Shown here piece after piece: positions 1-11,845 of a DNA stretch of 64,000 bases. Location: positions 496,001-560,000 of the forward strand of contig NW_020289979.1 of the NCBI RefSeq assembly GCF_003144245.1. Reading direction: 5' to 3'. The stretch is from Jaminaea rosea (lineage: Eukaryota; Basidiomycota; Exobasidiomycetes; Microstromatales). Within the stretch, counting starts at the first letter, position 1, and every line of letters starts with the position of its first letter. The notes under the pieces are model-generated. The model saw only the letters and a list, made by a program, of their open reading frames with translations. It was not told where the DNA came from and did no database searches. Both the position numbers and the translations under genes were made by a program.

Positions 1-166
1 AATTGGATGGTCAAGGCAGATTTGCCCACTCCACCACCACCGACGACGACGCTGTTGTATGTGGCGCATGGCAGAGAGGGACTGTCAGCATTCTGGACTG
101 GATGACCACTCCGATCGGTCCTCGATGAACGCACAGTTTGTATTCACGCAGAAATTGTGCGTTCAT
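1..166 (-). CDS. Ras-family small GTPase, N-terminal part, cut by window edge
   Basis: Membrane-anchored GTP switch of the Ras subfamily. A 32-base first exon (166-135) starts at the ATG at 166 and encodes MNAQFLREYK plus two bases of a Leu codon. The intron is 134-52 (donor gtgcgt, branch-like tgctgac, acceptor cag). Exon 2 starts at 51 and continues past the left edge. The spliced product reads FLREYKLVVVGGGGVGKSA, followed by LTIQ. This is the fungal Ras start with the P-loop GGGGVGKS and the FLREYKLVVVG lead-in typical of Ras1/Ras2 rather than Rho or Rab. Only about 27 residues are visible, so switch regions and the CaaX tail are outside the window. Whether it is the Ras1 or Ras2 orthologue cannot be decided. 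Confidence 0.88.
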
Positions 167-1456
167 GACTGTGGTTCTGTTTGATTAGAGGAGAGGGAGA
201 GGAGGGAGAAGGGGCGTGGGGATATGGCGGGATGGCTGTTGAAAGAGAGGTGACGGCCGCTGGGGTATGATTGGGTCGATCCGATTCCAAGTCTGGGCGT
301 GACAGCGGTGATGATCGCAGCTTGAAGGTGAGGAGGGATCTATGAGAGCCTTGTAGTAGTCTCTATGGTAGTAATCTCTGCGCTGTTGGCGGACTAGGTT
401 GTAGTCGCGCAATACTGATGAGGAGGATGTTGAAAGAGAATGTGGGGGAAAGAGAGGGGGCAGTCCAAGTCGAAGTCGACGACACCCGGGATGCGATCGG
501 AGGGCGGCGAATTAGAGCGCAGCTCGAGGCGAGGGAAGCTATGGATTCTTGCAGCGCGGTAGCGGTGAAAGAGCAATGAGAGGTATCGCAGGGCGTGAGG
601 TGGTAGGGTTAGAGAGAAGGTTGATCGAGTTCGAGACTGTTGGTAAAGACTGCGATCGGGTGGTAGTGAGAAGAAAGAGGAGCTTCGCACTTTTGGCGTG
701 ATTCAATCGAAGGTGTGATAGAGATTTCGATGGCTCCATGGCGCCCAGCAGCAGGAGCAGCAGCAGGAGCAGCAGAAGCAGCGGCGGCGGAGGCGGCTGG
801 CGGCCTGGCGATCTGGTCGGCTGGGCTGTGTGCCTCGACAACATAGGGAGGATGCAAAGCAAGCAAGCAGACGCGGCAGGCAAACAAGGCAGGAGTAAAA
901 GTGGGGACTCCTCGCGAGTAACAAACGGACAAACAGGGTGCAAGATGGAGCATAATGCTAGCGAAGGAGGGAGGGCAAGTGAGCTCCTCTCTTTCGGCCT
1001 CCTCGCCGCGAACGCCGAATGACAAGGATGGGTCCCGTGTTTGCGGCAAAGAGGCAAGGGAGGCAGCTGTGCAGCATTGGCGTCCACGAGGGAAAGAATC
1101 ATGGGCGAAGGGCAGCACCCCAAAGCACACAACGTCGATGGTCTGTGACGATGGCGGGCAAGAGTCTTGATGGGCAGCTCTCCCAGTGATGTCGCCAAAA
1201 TGCAGATGCAATGAGCTCTATCATCGATCATCCACCTCCGCACGATGACTGAGCAGACGTGAGACGGCATCATCGTCCATCGGTGGCTTGATCCCGTTGC
1301 CCCGGACCAAGGTCCGTGCGAGGAAGCGGCGAGAGAGGAATCTCAATCTGCTGAGTCTTTGGATCTCACCGAACTGCGCTTCTCATCGTCTCGACTCGTC
1401 ACTGCCCCTTTGGCTGATCTTCGTCACTTCGTTTGCCTCATAGGACTTGCGCTCAG
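167..1456. other. Intergenic region between divergent Ras and GYP7 genes
   Basis: No convincing gene. Open frames here have no recognisable family and owe much of their length to a CAG/GGC-rich tract at about 746-803. The region should hold the promoters and leaders of both flanking genes. Confidence 0.6.
746..803. repeat. CAG/GGC-rich low-complexity tract
   Basis: Imperfect cagcag/gag repeats run into ggcggcgga units, in the noncoding region upstream of the Ras gene. They create spurious poly-Ser and poly-Leu frames. Confidence 0.7.
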
Positions 1457-4400
1457 ATGGAGAGCAGCAAGGCTTCTGGCAGCGTGCGCATTCTCTATGC
1501 CAAGTCCCGCGTCGCCGTCCATCCTACTCCATATGCGGCTCACAATCAAGTCGGCTTCTTGACACTCCTCCAACGCGCACCGGGTGGTAACGGCGGAAGC
1601 ATAGCAAATGAGGCGTCATCATCGCTGCCGACGCTGGCTCAAAGGAACCAACAGGACATCTTGCTGGCATGGATACCAGAGGTGATGGCCAAGCAGCGTG
1701 GGGATGTGGCGAAGCTTATCGAAGTGGAGCTCCGAGAGGCAGAGGGGCTGCGCAGCAATGACGACAAGGGCAGCGATGGTGAGGGAAGCGCCTCGTGATG
1801 AAGATTCTCGGAACATGCTGACTCGAACAGCATCCGTGTCCAGACTCGATACTCATTGATTCGGTACCAACAGCATCAAACTCAACTGCGCCTCCCGGCG
1901 GCGAGTCCTCAATGACGCTTCCGCCCTTCTGTCAATCCCTAGGGTCCATTTACTCCATCTGCATCACTCCACCGACGGTATCAAACTGGAATAGCTCCCT
2001 CATAGTCAATCTCGTAGGTGGTGAGACGCTCCCGACTCTTTACTTTCACGACGACGAAAGCCGCAAGACGGCGCTTGGCATACATCGAGCCAGCAGCACT
2101 GCTCTGTCCTCCTCACCGTCTTCAAGCTTGAGCAATGTGATTGAGAATCAAGCAGCAGGATCTCCTTCAGCTGCACAGCTCTCTACTTCTCCTCCAGCAG
2201 CGACCGCAGCGCCAGGCCCCGCCCCCGCCCCCGCCCCCTCGTCGAGCATCTGGGGAGGTGATGAGCTCGTTCAGCACCTCCGCAAGTACGCTGTAGTACA
2301 TCGCTCAGTGCACGATCAGCGGACCTTTCTGCTCAATCCTCAAGCAGCCGACTTGGAGGCTCACAGTACTCCTGTATGGGCAGATGACGCCATCGACGAG
2401 CCACCCGCTGCTGCCTCCTCGTCCTCAGCATTCGACGCCGTCTTCCCGGACGATCCCTTTTCCCCCACCTATCCAACGCGCTTCGGTGGTACCGGTCGCC
2501 GATTTGGCGATGGTGGAGGAAGCAGCCATGCCTCATCGCAGCCTGGACAGGGAGGCGAGTCCTTCTCCTCATGGGCAAAAGCGACCCGCATGTCCCTACT
2601 CAGCCAGTTTTCCCATGTCACCCGATCAGCGCGGGACGTCTCACGTCAAGTAATCGAGCAGCTCCCTGCCCACCATCAGCAAGCGGCACATCGCTTCGTC
2701 GGGCGTACTCCAGCGGCTGCCCCCACTTTTGCGCAGGCCGGGCCGCTTGGACCATTTGGAGCTGCTCCTCCCGCCTCCTCTTCGTCTTCGTCTTCATTGT
2801 CGTCGACGGCGGCTGCGGCAAACGCGGAAGATGTGGCAGAGAAGGCTGGTGTCGCAGAATACGACTCTGCGCGACTTTATCTGGCTAAATGGGCAAGGCT
2901 GGTTGCAGAGGAGGGAGAGCGTAATCGGAAGCGGACAGCGATGGAACAGGAACAGCAGCAGAAGAGCGTGCACGATGCTTTGGGCGCATGGGAAATGCTC
3001 GATCATCCAGATGCTGCGCGCTTCCGGCCAGTGAGGCGATACGACCCTATCACTGCAGCTGAGTGGGAGCAGTGGAGTCGCGGTGGGCCTCAGGGGCGCC
3101 CGACGGTCTCATGGCGACACGCAAAGCGAGAGGTCTACAAGCGTGGGCTGGCGCCTAGTGCACGACCGGACGCTTGGCCTGCACTGCTCAACGTCGTGCC
3201 GTGGGGAACGGATGATGAGGAGAGGGAAAAGACCTGGGAACGAAGGGAGGATGGATGGCGCAAATTGAGAGGCCTATGGATTGCGGGCGAGGAGGGTCAA
3301 GGGGAGCCGCCATCTGCCTCGTCGACAGACTCCTCGTTCGATACCAACACAGGTAGTGAAGAAGCTCACATGGTGGAAGAGATGGCTTGCAAGCTCTCCC
3401 GTCGGCCTGATGTACAAGAGCAGCAACATCGCATTCGTGTGGATGTGCTCCGGACAGATCGCAAGCTACCGCTGTTCAAAGGCAGTGCCGCAGGTGAGGA
3501 GAGAAGAGCGACGACCCCGACGATAGAAGCAGGGCAGGCTTCTCCCTACAACCCGCACTTCGCGCGACTAGAAGAAGTCCTCATGACCTACACGCTCTAC
3601 GACACTCTCTTCGTCGGGCAGTCCCGCCGCTGGTCACATAGTCAGCAGGCAACGCCCTCTGGTTCATCACCATCCAGCACGGCCTCGAGTGTCAAGAGCA
3701 CAGGAACAGCTTCCACTACCTCCGGCCCGCAGCCTTCAAAGGATGCATCTCGATCATCGACCCTAGATGACTGCCCACCCAGCTTAGACCTGGACCTTCC
3801 CTCCCTCTACCCGCCCCGCCAGCTAGCCCGCCTTGCACAAAGCAAGTTCATCTCCCAATCCGAGCTAGGAGGCTACGTACAAGGAATGTCGGACCTGTGC
3901 GCGACCGTCTACTCCGTGTTAGCTCCTCAGCACCCATCACATTCATGCGCGGCATTCTGGTGCTTCACTGCCCTAATGTCGCGGATCCGCTCCAACTTCT
4001 TGAGCAGTCAACAGGGCATCAAGAGCCAGCTGTTGGCACTGCAGGTTCTACTGCGACGGATGGACGGTGGATTGTACGGACACCTGGAGAGAACAGGTAG
4101 CCTCAACTTATTCTTCTGCTTCAGGTGGTTATTAGTTAGATTCAAGAGAGAGTTCGACCTCGAGGGGGTCGCTAGACTTTGGGAGGCGGGTTGGGCTTTG
4201 GAGCCTGGCGTGCATCAAGAGCACGGAGTACAGGACCACGATGATCAAGCAGGTGACCAGGGTCAAGTCCCATCAACAAGGCACCACCACCTCTTCATCT
4301 GCCTCGCCATCTTACTCGAGCACAGGGACGCTGTTGTGGGCCATCTACGGGCATTCGATGAGGTATTAGCCTTCTACCAGAGCTTGAGTGGATCGATCGA

Positions 4401-4560
4401 CGTGGAAGATACGCTGCTGAGGGCGGAGAGGTTGTTGAGGCGGGTGGGGGAGACTTTGGCGGAGCAGGGGCAGGAGGGAGAAGGAAGAGGAGAGGAAGGG
4501 AAGACAAAGGGGATGACGAGTGAGGAGGATTTGCACGAGCTGAGACGTCTGATTGAGTAG
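1457..4560 (+). CDS. GYP7: TBC-domain Rab GTPase-activating protein, Gyp7/TBC1D15 type
   Basis: Predicted GAP for the vacuolar Rab Ypt7/Rab7. Exons are 1457-1778 and 1874-4560. The 95-base intron has donor gtgagg and acceptor cag at 1871-1873; the acceptor at 1829-1830 would run into a stop. The product is 1002 aa. Residues about 1-200 form the PH-like Rab-binding region (KSRVAVHPTPY, then LGSIYSI and LYFHDDESRK). A serine-rich linker follows. The TBC domain starts near residue 519 (REVYKRGL). It has the arginine finger IRVDVLRTDR at about 627-636 and the glutamine finger GYVQGMSD at about 773-780, so both catalytic fingers are present. After LWEAGW (about 876) there is an extra stretch of roughly 25 residues before HLFICLAILLEHRD. 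This may be an insertion or an unrecognised in-frame intron. Confidence 0.9.
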
Positions 4561-5035
4561 AGTACAGAGCATGAATAATATCGCCCTGCCCTCGTACACG
4601 ATCGCCCCCTTTCCGGATGCTGTCTCTTTCGTCCTTCCTCCATTATTCTCCTTCACTGGTCCTCTCTTCCTAGGCCTCGACGTGACCCATATGCCGCCGC
4701 AGCCCGCTGGCTAGGAGCACCGATGATTCCCGACGCACTATTTGCCTTGCCAGCGATTCACCTCACAAGAGCGCGTAGGCGAGTGGCATTGGTGTGATCG
4801 CCAGTCTTGAGCTCGACGGCCGTAGCGCAATAGAGCGCGGGCCCGGTCTGTTGTTGTGAGGAACGTGTGACCACTTGGGCAGGGTCGAGATGATGTGATT
4901 CCGAGATCGAAGACTTCTTTGTTGAAGAATGAGCAGCTTGATGAATCCGTACGCCTTCTTGTATGCGATGAATGCCGGGCCTCCTCAAGAAGCTCCAGTG
5001 CGCTTTTGCAACCACGATGGTCGTGCTGTGCTCTC
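4561..5035. other. Intergenic region between convergent genes
   Basis: Lies between the 3' ends of GYP7 and the HSBP1-like gene. It contains only frames without recognisable similarity. I see no RNA gene or repeat. Confidence 0.6.
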
Positions 5036-5386
5036 CTACTTATCACCGGACGCCGTCCCACTCCCAGCAACGATCATTGCCTCTACCCCTGCCTCGAGCC
5101 TATCCAGCCTCTTACCCATCTCATCTAATCGCTCAGCAGCTGCTCTATCCATTCGATCGAAGCGGGTCTGGAGGTTGTCGAGGAGGGACTCGACCCATTC
5201 TGTCAGCTCGTGTGGAGAGGAGATTGAGGGCTCGCCCGCGTCGCCTGAAGAGGATGTGGGGGCGAGGGCGGCAGTGGGAGCGGCTGGTGATGACGAGGTA
5301 GGTGGAAGGGGAGCTGCGGCTGAGCTACTGGCGGCAGCGAGAGGCTGCAGAGTAGAGGAGTCGGCGGTGGTTGAGGGGGAGGACAT
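5036..5386 (-). CDS. HSBP1-like heat shock factor binding protein
   Basis: Single-exon frame of 116 aa. Residues 57-108 (SPHELTEWVESLLDNLQTRF and the following heptads, ending in MGKRLDRLEAGVEAMI) match the small trimeric coiled coil of HSBP1. In animals HSBP1 binds the HSF1 trimer and damps the heat-shock response; relatives also act in WASH-complex assembly. The N-terminal 56 residues are Ser/Ala/Pro-rich and absent from the animal protein, which is only about 76 aa. Heptad hydrophobics (L, V, L, F, M) are evident. The ATG at 5386 is preceded in frame by a TGA nine bases upstream, so it is the likely start unless a spliced leader adds residues. The family call rests on pattern alone. Confidence 0.75.
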   Translation of the reverse strand: MSSPSTTADSSTLQPLAAASSSAAAPLPPTSSSPAAPTAALAPTSSSGDAGEPSISSPHELTEWVESLLDNLQTRFDRMDRAAAERLDEMGKRLDRLEAGVEAMIVAGSGTASGDK

Positions 5387-6172
5387 GCTTGCTCACGTTG
5401 AGGCGTTGCGTGCGAGTGAGAAGGAGGATGTCGGGCGCTGTGTGGTTCGCTCGAGCTGCTTGGATAGTCGAGTGCTGCTGACTTCTTTGGCAGAAGACTT
5501 GGCAAATTGAAGTGGCGATGTGCTGGATAATTGGAGGTGATGGACAGGATCGAAGGAGATCAACACCAACGCCCGCTCGCTCGCACCCACGCGTCCACCT
5601 TTTCCCGACGACGGCTCCTCTTCGGCCGCTAGTCCGACCTTGCTCACTTACACTCTCGTCGACTTCATCAGGATCAAAGAGAAGCGTAGTCAAAATGATC
5701 TCGTAACATCTCCGTGCTATCGGATACTCAAGTAGCCCTTCTGACCAGCAGACATCATGCTGAGAAGCATCAGAGAGCGAGAGAAGATGGGCCGGCGATG
5801 CGCGAGGAGAAGCGAGCGGGTGGCGGTGAAGACATTCGGTAATCAGAAGCAGCTCTTTGGCACATCACCAGGGGCGTAGCATGGATGAAACGGGTCGTAG
5901 TCGATTGAGTGAGAGGGAGGTGTGAGCATGAGGGAGAAGAATCAGGAGGCAAGAGAACCACGACGCCGCTACCTTGAGGAGAGTTTCGTCCTCGCCTTCG
6001 AGGATCGACCTCGCCTCTTTGTTCCCAACCACCCCTCATCGCTGTTGACCATCTCATGATCTTCAGCTACTCCTGCTTCCACCATCCCCGCCACGTCCTG
6101 TATCGCAAACTGAGCCTCTGTACACCATTGACTTTGCGCACGCTCTTTCTGCTGTTGCTGCTGGCCGCGCTT
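5387..6172. other. Intergenic region with one unexplained splice-like open stretch
   Basis: Lies between the HSBP1-like gene and the 3' end of UBC4. On the minus strand, 5759-5652 is a 36-codon open stretch bounded by ctcag and gtaagt. It ends in FDPDEVDES and matches no family I know. It is not in phase with the HSBP1-like frame, so it may be leader sequence or a chance frame. Nothing else was recognised. Confidence 0.4.
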
Positions 6173-6786
<614 letters not shown>

Positions 6787-7918
6787 TGTCTGTGCGTAGG
6801 TGCGTCGTGACAGGTTGCAATCGTCAGTCAAAACTGCTCGTCGTTCAAAATGGGCGGCAATTTCCAACTCTCGAGACCATCTTGAGCCCCTCTGCAATCA
6901 TCCACTTCCGTTCGGCCAACCTGCCAGCGATGCGATGACGCTGAGACCAACGACCACATGTCTCACTGACATCTACGACGCTCTTTGCACAGGCCTGCCT
7001 TCTCAGGCGCCCCTCTGCCACCCGCTCAGTCCCCTGCACCCTTCATGACCCCCTCCCTCGGTGTAATCTTGCTCATCGTTTCCTCTCCCTACTCACGGAA
7101 TGCTACTTCAACTCGAATCGATGTATGGGCTCAGTGACGATGCTAGGTGTGGAAAGAGGACGAAGGACGATCTCTGCTTGCTGCACTGGTCTTCGTGGAG
7201 ACGACGCTAGTAACGGTCAGACGACGTGGTGGGTAGTCGAGTGTCGGTGTGGTTTGGTTGGCAAGAAGTTGGTTAGTGGAGAGCCGAGGACACAAGGGCG
7301 CCAACGCCGCCGCCCTGCTTCCCGAGTCGAGTCGGTGGCCAGGTCGAGCGAGCGGGCAGGCAGCGAGGGCGGGCGATGATCAAGCCCGACTCGACTCGAC
7401 TCGACTCAGACTTGAGACTCAACTCGACTTGACCCTGGCTTTGGCCCGCGCTGAGAGAAAGGCAGGGAAACGACGCTTCCACGAGGCAGAGAGGCAGGCA
7501 GGGCGGGATTGGGAAACAAGCAAGGAGCTAGGCAGCCAAGCATGGCGGAGGATCAATGATGACGGCGATCAACACCTGTGCCAGGGCACGAAGGAGTGCA
7601 GATCCACAGTATCAACCATGCTTGTACCCGCGCAACTGCGGCGTCTTTTTCAGAGGATGAAGAGCGAGAAGCTCACCAACGCCACCGTCACGTCAAGCAC
7701 ATCCGACGATGAGTCTGAAGAATGGCGTATTGAGTGCAGAAGAGAAAGAGTACAGATGTGCAAAAGACAACGCGAGTGACGAGAAAACGGGTTGGGAAGA
7801 CAGGGAGCGAGATATAGGAAGGGAAAGCGGCGTAGGATCCGCACGAGCCGGTACAAACGACTCGACGAGGTGATGGGCACTGGTAGGGGTATCAACTTGT
7901 GGCCAACCGCACCTTCCT
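6787..7918. other. Intergenic region upstream of UBC4
   Basis: Between the start of UBC4 and the 3' end of CDH1, both on the minus strand. It holds a short GACTC tandem at 7388-7407. Frames on either strand are short and unlike any family. It presumably carries the UBC4 promoter. Confidence 0.6.
7388..7407. repeat. Short GACTC tandem repeat
   Basis: Four perfect gactc units, with degenerate copies on to about 7430. Intergenic, upstream of UBC4. Confidence 0.75.
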
Positions 7919-9904
7919 TTACCGCAACTTGGCAAACGGGCTCAACACGCTACTCTGAGCCAGGCCTTCTTTCCGCTTACTCGCCGCGGGCGTGTTAAGA
8001 TCCCAGAATCTCAACGTCTCATCCCCTGCTCCTGTGACTATGGTCTCCCCATCGGGGCTCATCGCCAAGTAGAGGACACGCATCGTGTGGCCCGTCAAAG
8101 TGGCGATCTGTTGCATACCAGGGTAGCGCCAGACTTGAATCTGGTTCTGCACTTTGCCCGCCGAGTAGCCGTGCGTGGATACCACCTCGTTGGCCGTGCG
8201 TGACCACATGAGGTTGCAGACCTGCGAGCCCGTGTCCACCTCGGAGAGGAGAGAGCCGTTCGTTGTGTTCCAGTAGCGAATCTTCATGTCTGCCGTACCG
8301 CCACCCGAGGCGAGCAAGCCATGTTGGTGAGGAGACCACGCGATAGCCTTGACGGCAGCCGTGTGCTCGCTGAAGCGGTGCAGGGGCGTAGCGTTGAGAG
8401 AGTCCCAGACGAAGAGCTTGTTGTCATTCCCTCCGCTAGCAAGCTGATTCGTCTCCGTGTTCCACTTGAGACCGCATACTTCTTGCTTATGGCCGCGAAG
8501 CTCTCGAATATGCTGCTCAGGGACACGGACGTCGCGATGGTATATGAGGCGGTCGCGCGAGCCAGAGGTGAGGATGTGCTCATTCCATGCTAGGGACCCA
8601 ACGCGAGAGGTGTGACCGCGCATGGTGCGAAGTAGCTTGAGCTTCTCTGCGTCGTAGATCTGGACGAGTCCATTTGCTGTACCGACGGCGATGTGGTTGC
8701 CTCTGCCTGCCCAGCTGAGCGAGGTGACCTTGTCCTCCGCAGGCTCATAGTCGACGAGCTTCTGCACCATGGAGTCTTTCGCCGACCAGAGGTAGACGGA
8801 CTTGCCTAGCCCAACGCCAAGGGTGTTGTTGGAGGACCAGTCGACGAGATTGAGGTAGAAATCATCTGCGAGGTCTGGGGCGTCCAGGACCTTGAAGGGT
8901 ACCTTGCTCACCGTTCTCGCTGGCCGTCTGGGGCTGAGGAGCATGCGCTGCGACTCGAGCCTAACCGGACTCGTATCGTAGCCTCGATGTGTTGGTGAGT
9001 TGAGCGTCTCGCTGGAGCCGTTGACGCCCGCCTTCTTGCCAGCAAAGAGGCTTCCGCTCCCACCGCCGCTGCCGCTGCCGCCACTGCCGCTGCCTCTCCT
9101 TCTAGGCGTAGTATTCGAGCCCACTCTCATCGTATCGTCGCCTACTCCCCGCCTGCTGCCGCTGCTTCCTCCACTGCCTCCCAATGACCTCGAACGTGAA
9201 GATGAGGGCGAGCTGAATGCGAGCAAGTTGCGCTTAGTGGGTGTACTCGGGGCGGTATATGATGCTCGCGAGCTCGAGCTTGCTGCGCCTGCGCTGCTCG
9301 AGGGGGATGCGCTGTAATGTTGAGGTGACTGTGCTGCGGCCGTACCGAATATCTCTGTGCTCAGAAGCGTATTGAAAGTCTCGTTCGCCTCCTCCTTCGT
9401 CGCATCCATGTCTGGCGCCATCTTACGCTTGTGACGGCCCGGCGTGCTGGCCTCGGTCTCCATGAGCTGGAATGCCGCCACCTGTGCTTCTGAGCCTTCG
9501 CGCAATGGTACATAGCTGCGAGAGGGGTGAAAGGGTCAGCATACAGTGACATTACAGAGCTCGCCAGGATCGCCGACTCACCGGTCGGCTTGCACTTGCT
9601 TGTTGCGCTTGCTCGGTGTGCGGGGAGAGTCTAGCTGATGCCTACTGCTAGAGCTACCGTTGACGCCCGTGGCCCCACGTCGCGGTGATTCGTCATGGAG
9701 TGAAGAGGAAGAGCTCGAAGAAGGGCCGCCTCCGCTCAGCAGCTCAGCGAGAGACTCTGTTCTGGGTGCAGCCTGGCTACCATCAACATTGCGAGAGAAT
9801 CTCTTTGTGGGTGAGTGCCTGCCATTAGGAGAGCTTGCGCTGCCGCTTGGCTTGGCTGCGCCAGACTGATCCCTCAATCGTCTCCCAAACTCGCTTTGGT
9901 ACAT
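7919..9904 (-). CDS. CDH1: APC/C activator Cdh1/Fizzy-related (WD40)
   Basis: Substrate adaptor and activator of the anaphase-promoting complex in G1. Exons are 9904-9582 and 9515-7919; the 66-base intron has donor gtgagt and a gctgac branch. The product is 639 aa. The splice junction falls inside the C-box: DR at the end of exon 1 joins YVPLR to give DRYVPLRE at residues 107-114, matching DR(F/Y)IPxR. A long Ser/Gly-rich linker follows. From about residue 312 (KVLDAPDLADDFYLNLVDWS) come seven WD40-type blades with the Cdc20/Cdh1 signatures SGGNDNKLFVWD and HGYSAGKVQNQIQVW. The C-terminus is FAKLR rather than the usual Ile-Arg tail. The closest smut-fungus relative by name is Cru1; Cdc20 is less likely because of the C-box and blade wording. 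Confidence 0.92.
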
Positions 9905-10581
9905 CCTGAGCGTTGAGAGGGTGAAGCTTGTATGCACGTTGCAACACTATGAGAGGCGAAGACAAAGACGGGCCAGAAGGAGCTCTTGTTGCCCTGTGTG
10001 TGAGGAGGATGTCTGATATTGTGAATGTGCAGATGTTCTGATTTGTGCAGTTGATGACGCTTGGCTAGTCGTCGAGTAGAAAGGCGATGGAGAATCGATC
10101 TTTAGGTGGCGGGCTGGACTTTCGAAAAGGGGGGGGCGTAGCTGTTGGGATGAAGTCGGGGATAACGGGGCCTTCTTCGAAATGTAGGGATGACGGGATG
10201 AGGACAGAGAGGTCGAGTGGCCAGCCAGCCCACTCGCCTTCACTTTGCGTATCGAGATGGGGTTGGTGATGAGAGAAGGACGGATGGTTGAGGAGACAAA
10301 GGAGTAGAGGGCGGATGGAAACAGAGGCAGATGCGCCCGCCTGCGCTCCACCCGCCCGCCCAGACCAACGCCCGACACAACAGGCGGACAGGCGGGCGGC
10401 ATACAAACATGAGAACACGCAACGTGACGATGAGGGGAGGCCCAAGCTCTTGATGGTGGGGGGGAGGGGGGGGGCGGGACAGACGTGGTGCAATCGAACA
10501 TGATGATATAGGCTAGCATTACGAACAGTGGCTCGGAGAAGACGCGCTGAGGCTACTAAGATCGCGCCTCATGTCCCTCGC
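9905..10581. other. Intergenic region with G-rich runs
   Basis: Upstream of CDH1 and downstream of SDH3. It contains plus-strand guanine runs at 10129-10136 and 10458-10477. No gene recognised. Confidence 0.6.
10458..10477 (+). repeat. Guanine-run tract, G-quadruplex-prone
   Basis: Runs of seven, nine and three G separated by single bases, about 550 bases upstream of the CDH1 start codon. A second run of eight G lies at 10129-10136. Confidence 0.6.
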
Positions 10582-11528
10582 TCAGAGCATGCACAAACCC
10601 ACGGTGCCCAAAGCAGTGACTCCGAGAACAGCGTAACCCGACTGATAGCATCCCTTGACCGAGATGACTGTGCGTACGAGGAAGGCAGGGCAACACGTGG
10701 TCAGTTATCGATCTCGCTGTCTCCTCTAAAGCAGCGATGCTTACAGTAGCCCATGTCCCAGGCCAAGTGACGGATACCATTCCAGGTGTGGAAGTTGAAA
10801 GCAGCAGCAATGGGAGCCTTGAGGGAGAGCTTGAGCCAGAAGGGGAAGCTGGCGACGAGCGAAGTCAGGTAGCCAGACGAGACCAGCTCGCCGTATCCGG
10901 TGTGAAGGGCGCCAAAGTAGGCGATAGCGTATGCGTACATGCCTGCGAGCGCGAGTGTCGGCGACGGGTAAGAGGGTGAGCACTTGTCCTCGCATCTACA
11001 TGGCAAATCGACATAGCTGCGAAGCTCCGTCTGTTGGCATCGCTCCCAGCCATCGGAGAGCGTGTCCCATGGGCCCTGCAAGACTAGTCCGCCCGGAGAC
11101 CATGAAGTCTTGTCGCACCCTTCCCATGCTACCCTCCCAATCCTCATCCTCTTCTTTCTCCTCCTTTCCTCCTCTTTCGCACCTTCTTCCCCTGTCCCCG
11201 CACGCCATGCGCAGAAACCCTCACGCTGCTACTCACCAACGGAAAGCCCAGTCCCGGTGATACGGTTTGCAATCGACCCAAGCCAAGTAAGCTGCGGCTG
11301 GTAAATGGTGAAATGCGGCGAGCTGGGCCTAACGCTCCTCTGCTCGTTCAAGATCCTCAAGCTGTCATCCGGCGTAAGAGAAGTCGTAGCGGGCTTCGAG
11401 TTGGGCTTCGTCGCGGCACCACGAGCGACCATCCTCAGCGGTGTTGAGGATGATGACGAGGCGAGGGAGGAGCGGGCGAAGGACCTCGCCATGAGGCGGG
11501 CAGTGGGAGTGGCTCTGTAGAGCGACAT
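10582..11528 (-). CDS. SDH3: Succinate dehydrogenase cytochrome b subunit (SdhC/Sdh3)
   Basis: Membrane anchor of mitochondrial complex II, binding ubiquinone and haem b. Exons are 11528-11237, 10942-10745 and 10667-10582; introns are 294 and 77 bases. The product is 191 aa. Residues 1 to about 45 are an Arg/Ser-rich mitochondrial presequence ([20 protein letters not shown]). [20 protein letters not shown] begins at about residue 67, followed by NRITG: the family motif SxxHRxTG with Asn in place of His but Ser and Arg kept. Three hydrophobic helices follow. [12 protein letters not shown] holds the conserved histidines at about 149 and 156 and the Arg of the HxxxGxRHLxxD motif. Exon 3 adds the last helix ([18 protein letters not shown]). 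It is divergent from the OYE-like gene, with 317 bases between the starts. Confidence 0.93.
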
Positions 11529-11845
11529 GATGGGCGGTGTGGGAGGAGTGGTGGTGAGGAAGACGACCGGGGGGAGGAGTGGTGGTAGCGATGACCAATC
11601 CAGCCACTCGACGTCGTCGTCGCCGCTGCCTTCAGTCGCCCCTCATCCTCTGTGCCGGCTGGGCCGCTCGCCTCGACTGCTCATCCGCCGGCCACGCCCG
11701 AGTAAGAGCGCCACTCCCCACGTGGCAACCCCGCACTCACGCACGCTCACTGACGAGGCGGTCGCGTAAAGTTAGATGAGCGGGAAGCAACGAGCTTAGC
11801 TTTGGATCTTCTCGACCAAGCAAGAACAAGATATCAATCCTCAAC
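11529..11845. promoter_or_regulatory. Shared upstream region of SDH3 and OYE-like gene
   Basis: The 317 bases between two divergent start codons must contain both promoters. No specific binding site is called. Confidence 0.5.

Noticed and set aside
394-412. Minus-strand LRDYNL resembling the Ras lead-in
   Set aside because: It has no usable donor in the right phase. The exon at 166-135 reads MNAQFLREYK and splices perfectly to the P-loop exon.
539-1273. 244-codon minus frame with poly-Leu and Pro runs
   Set aside because: Its composition comes from the CAG/GGC tract. It has no family similarity and lies in the Ras upstream region.
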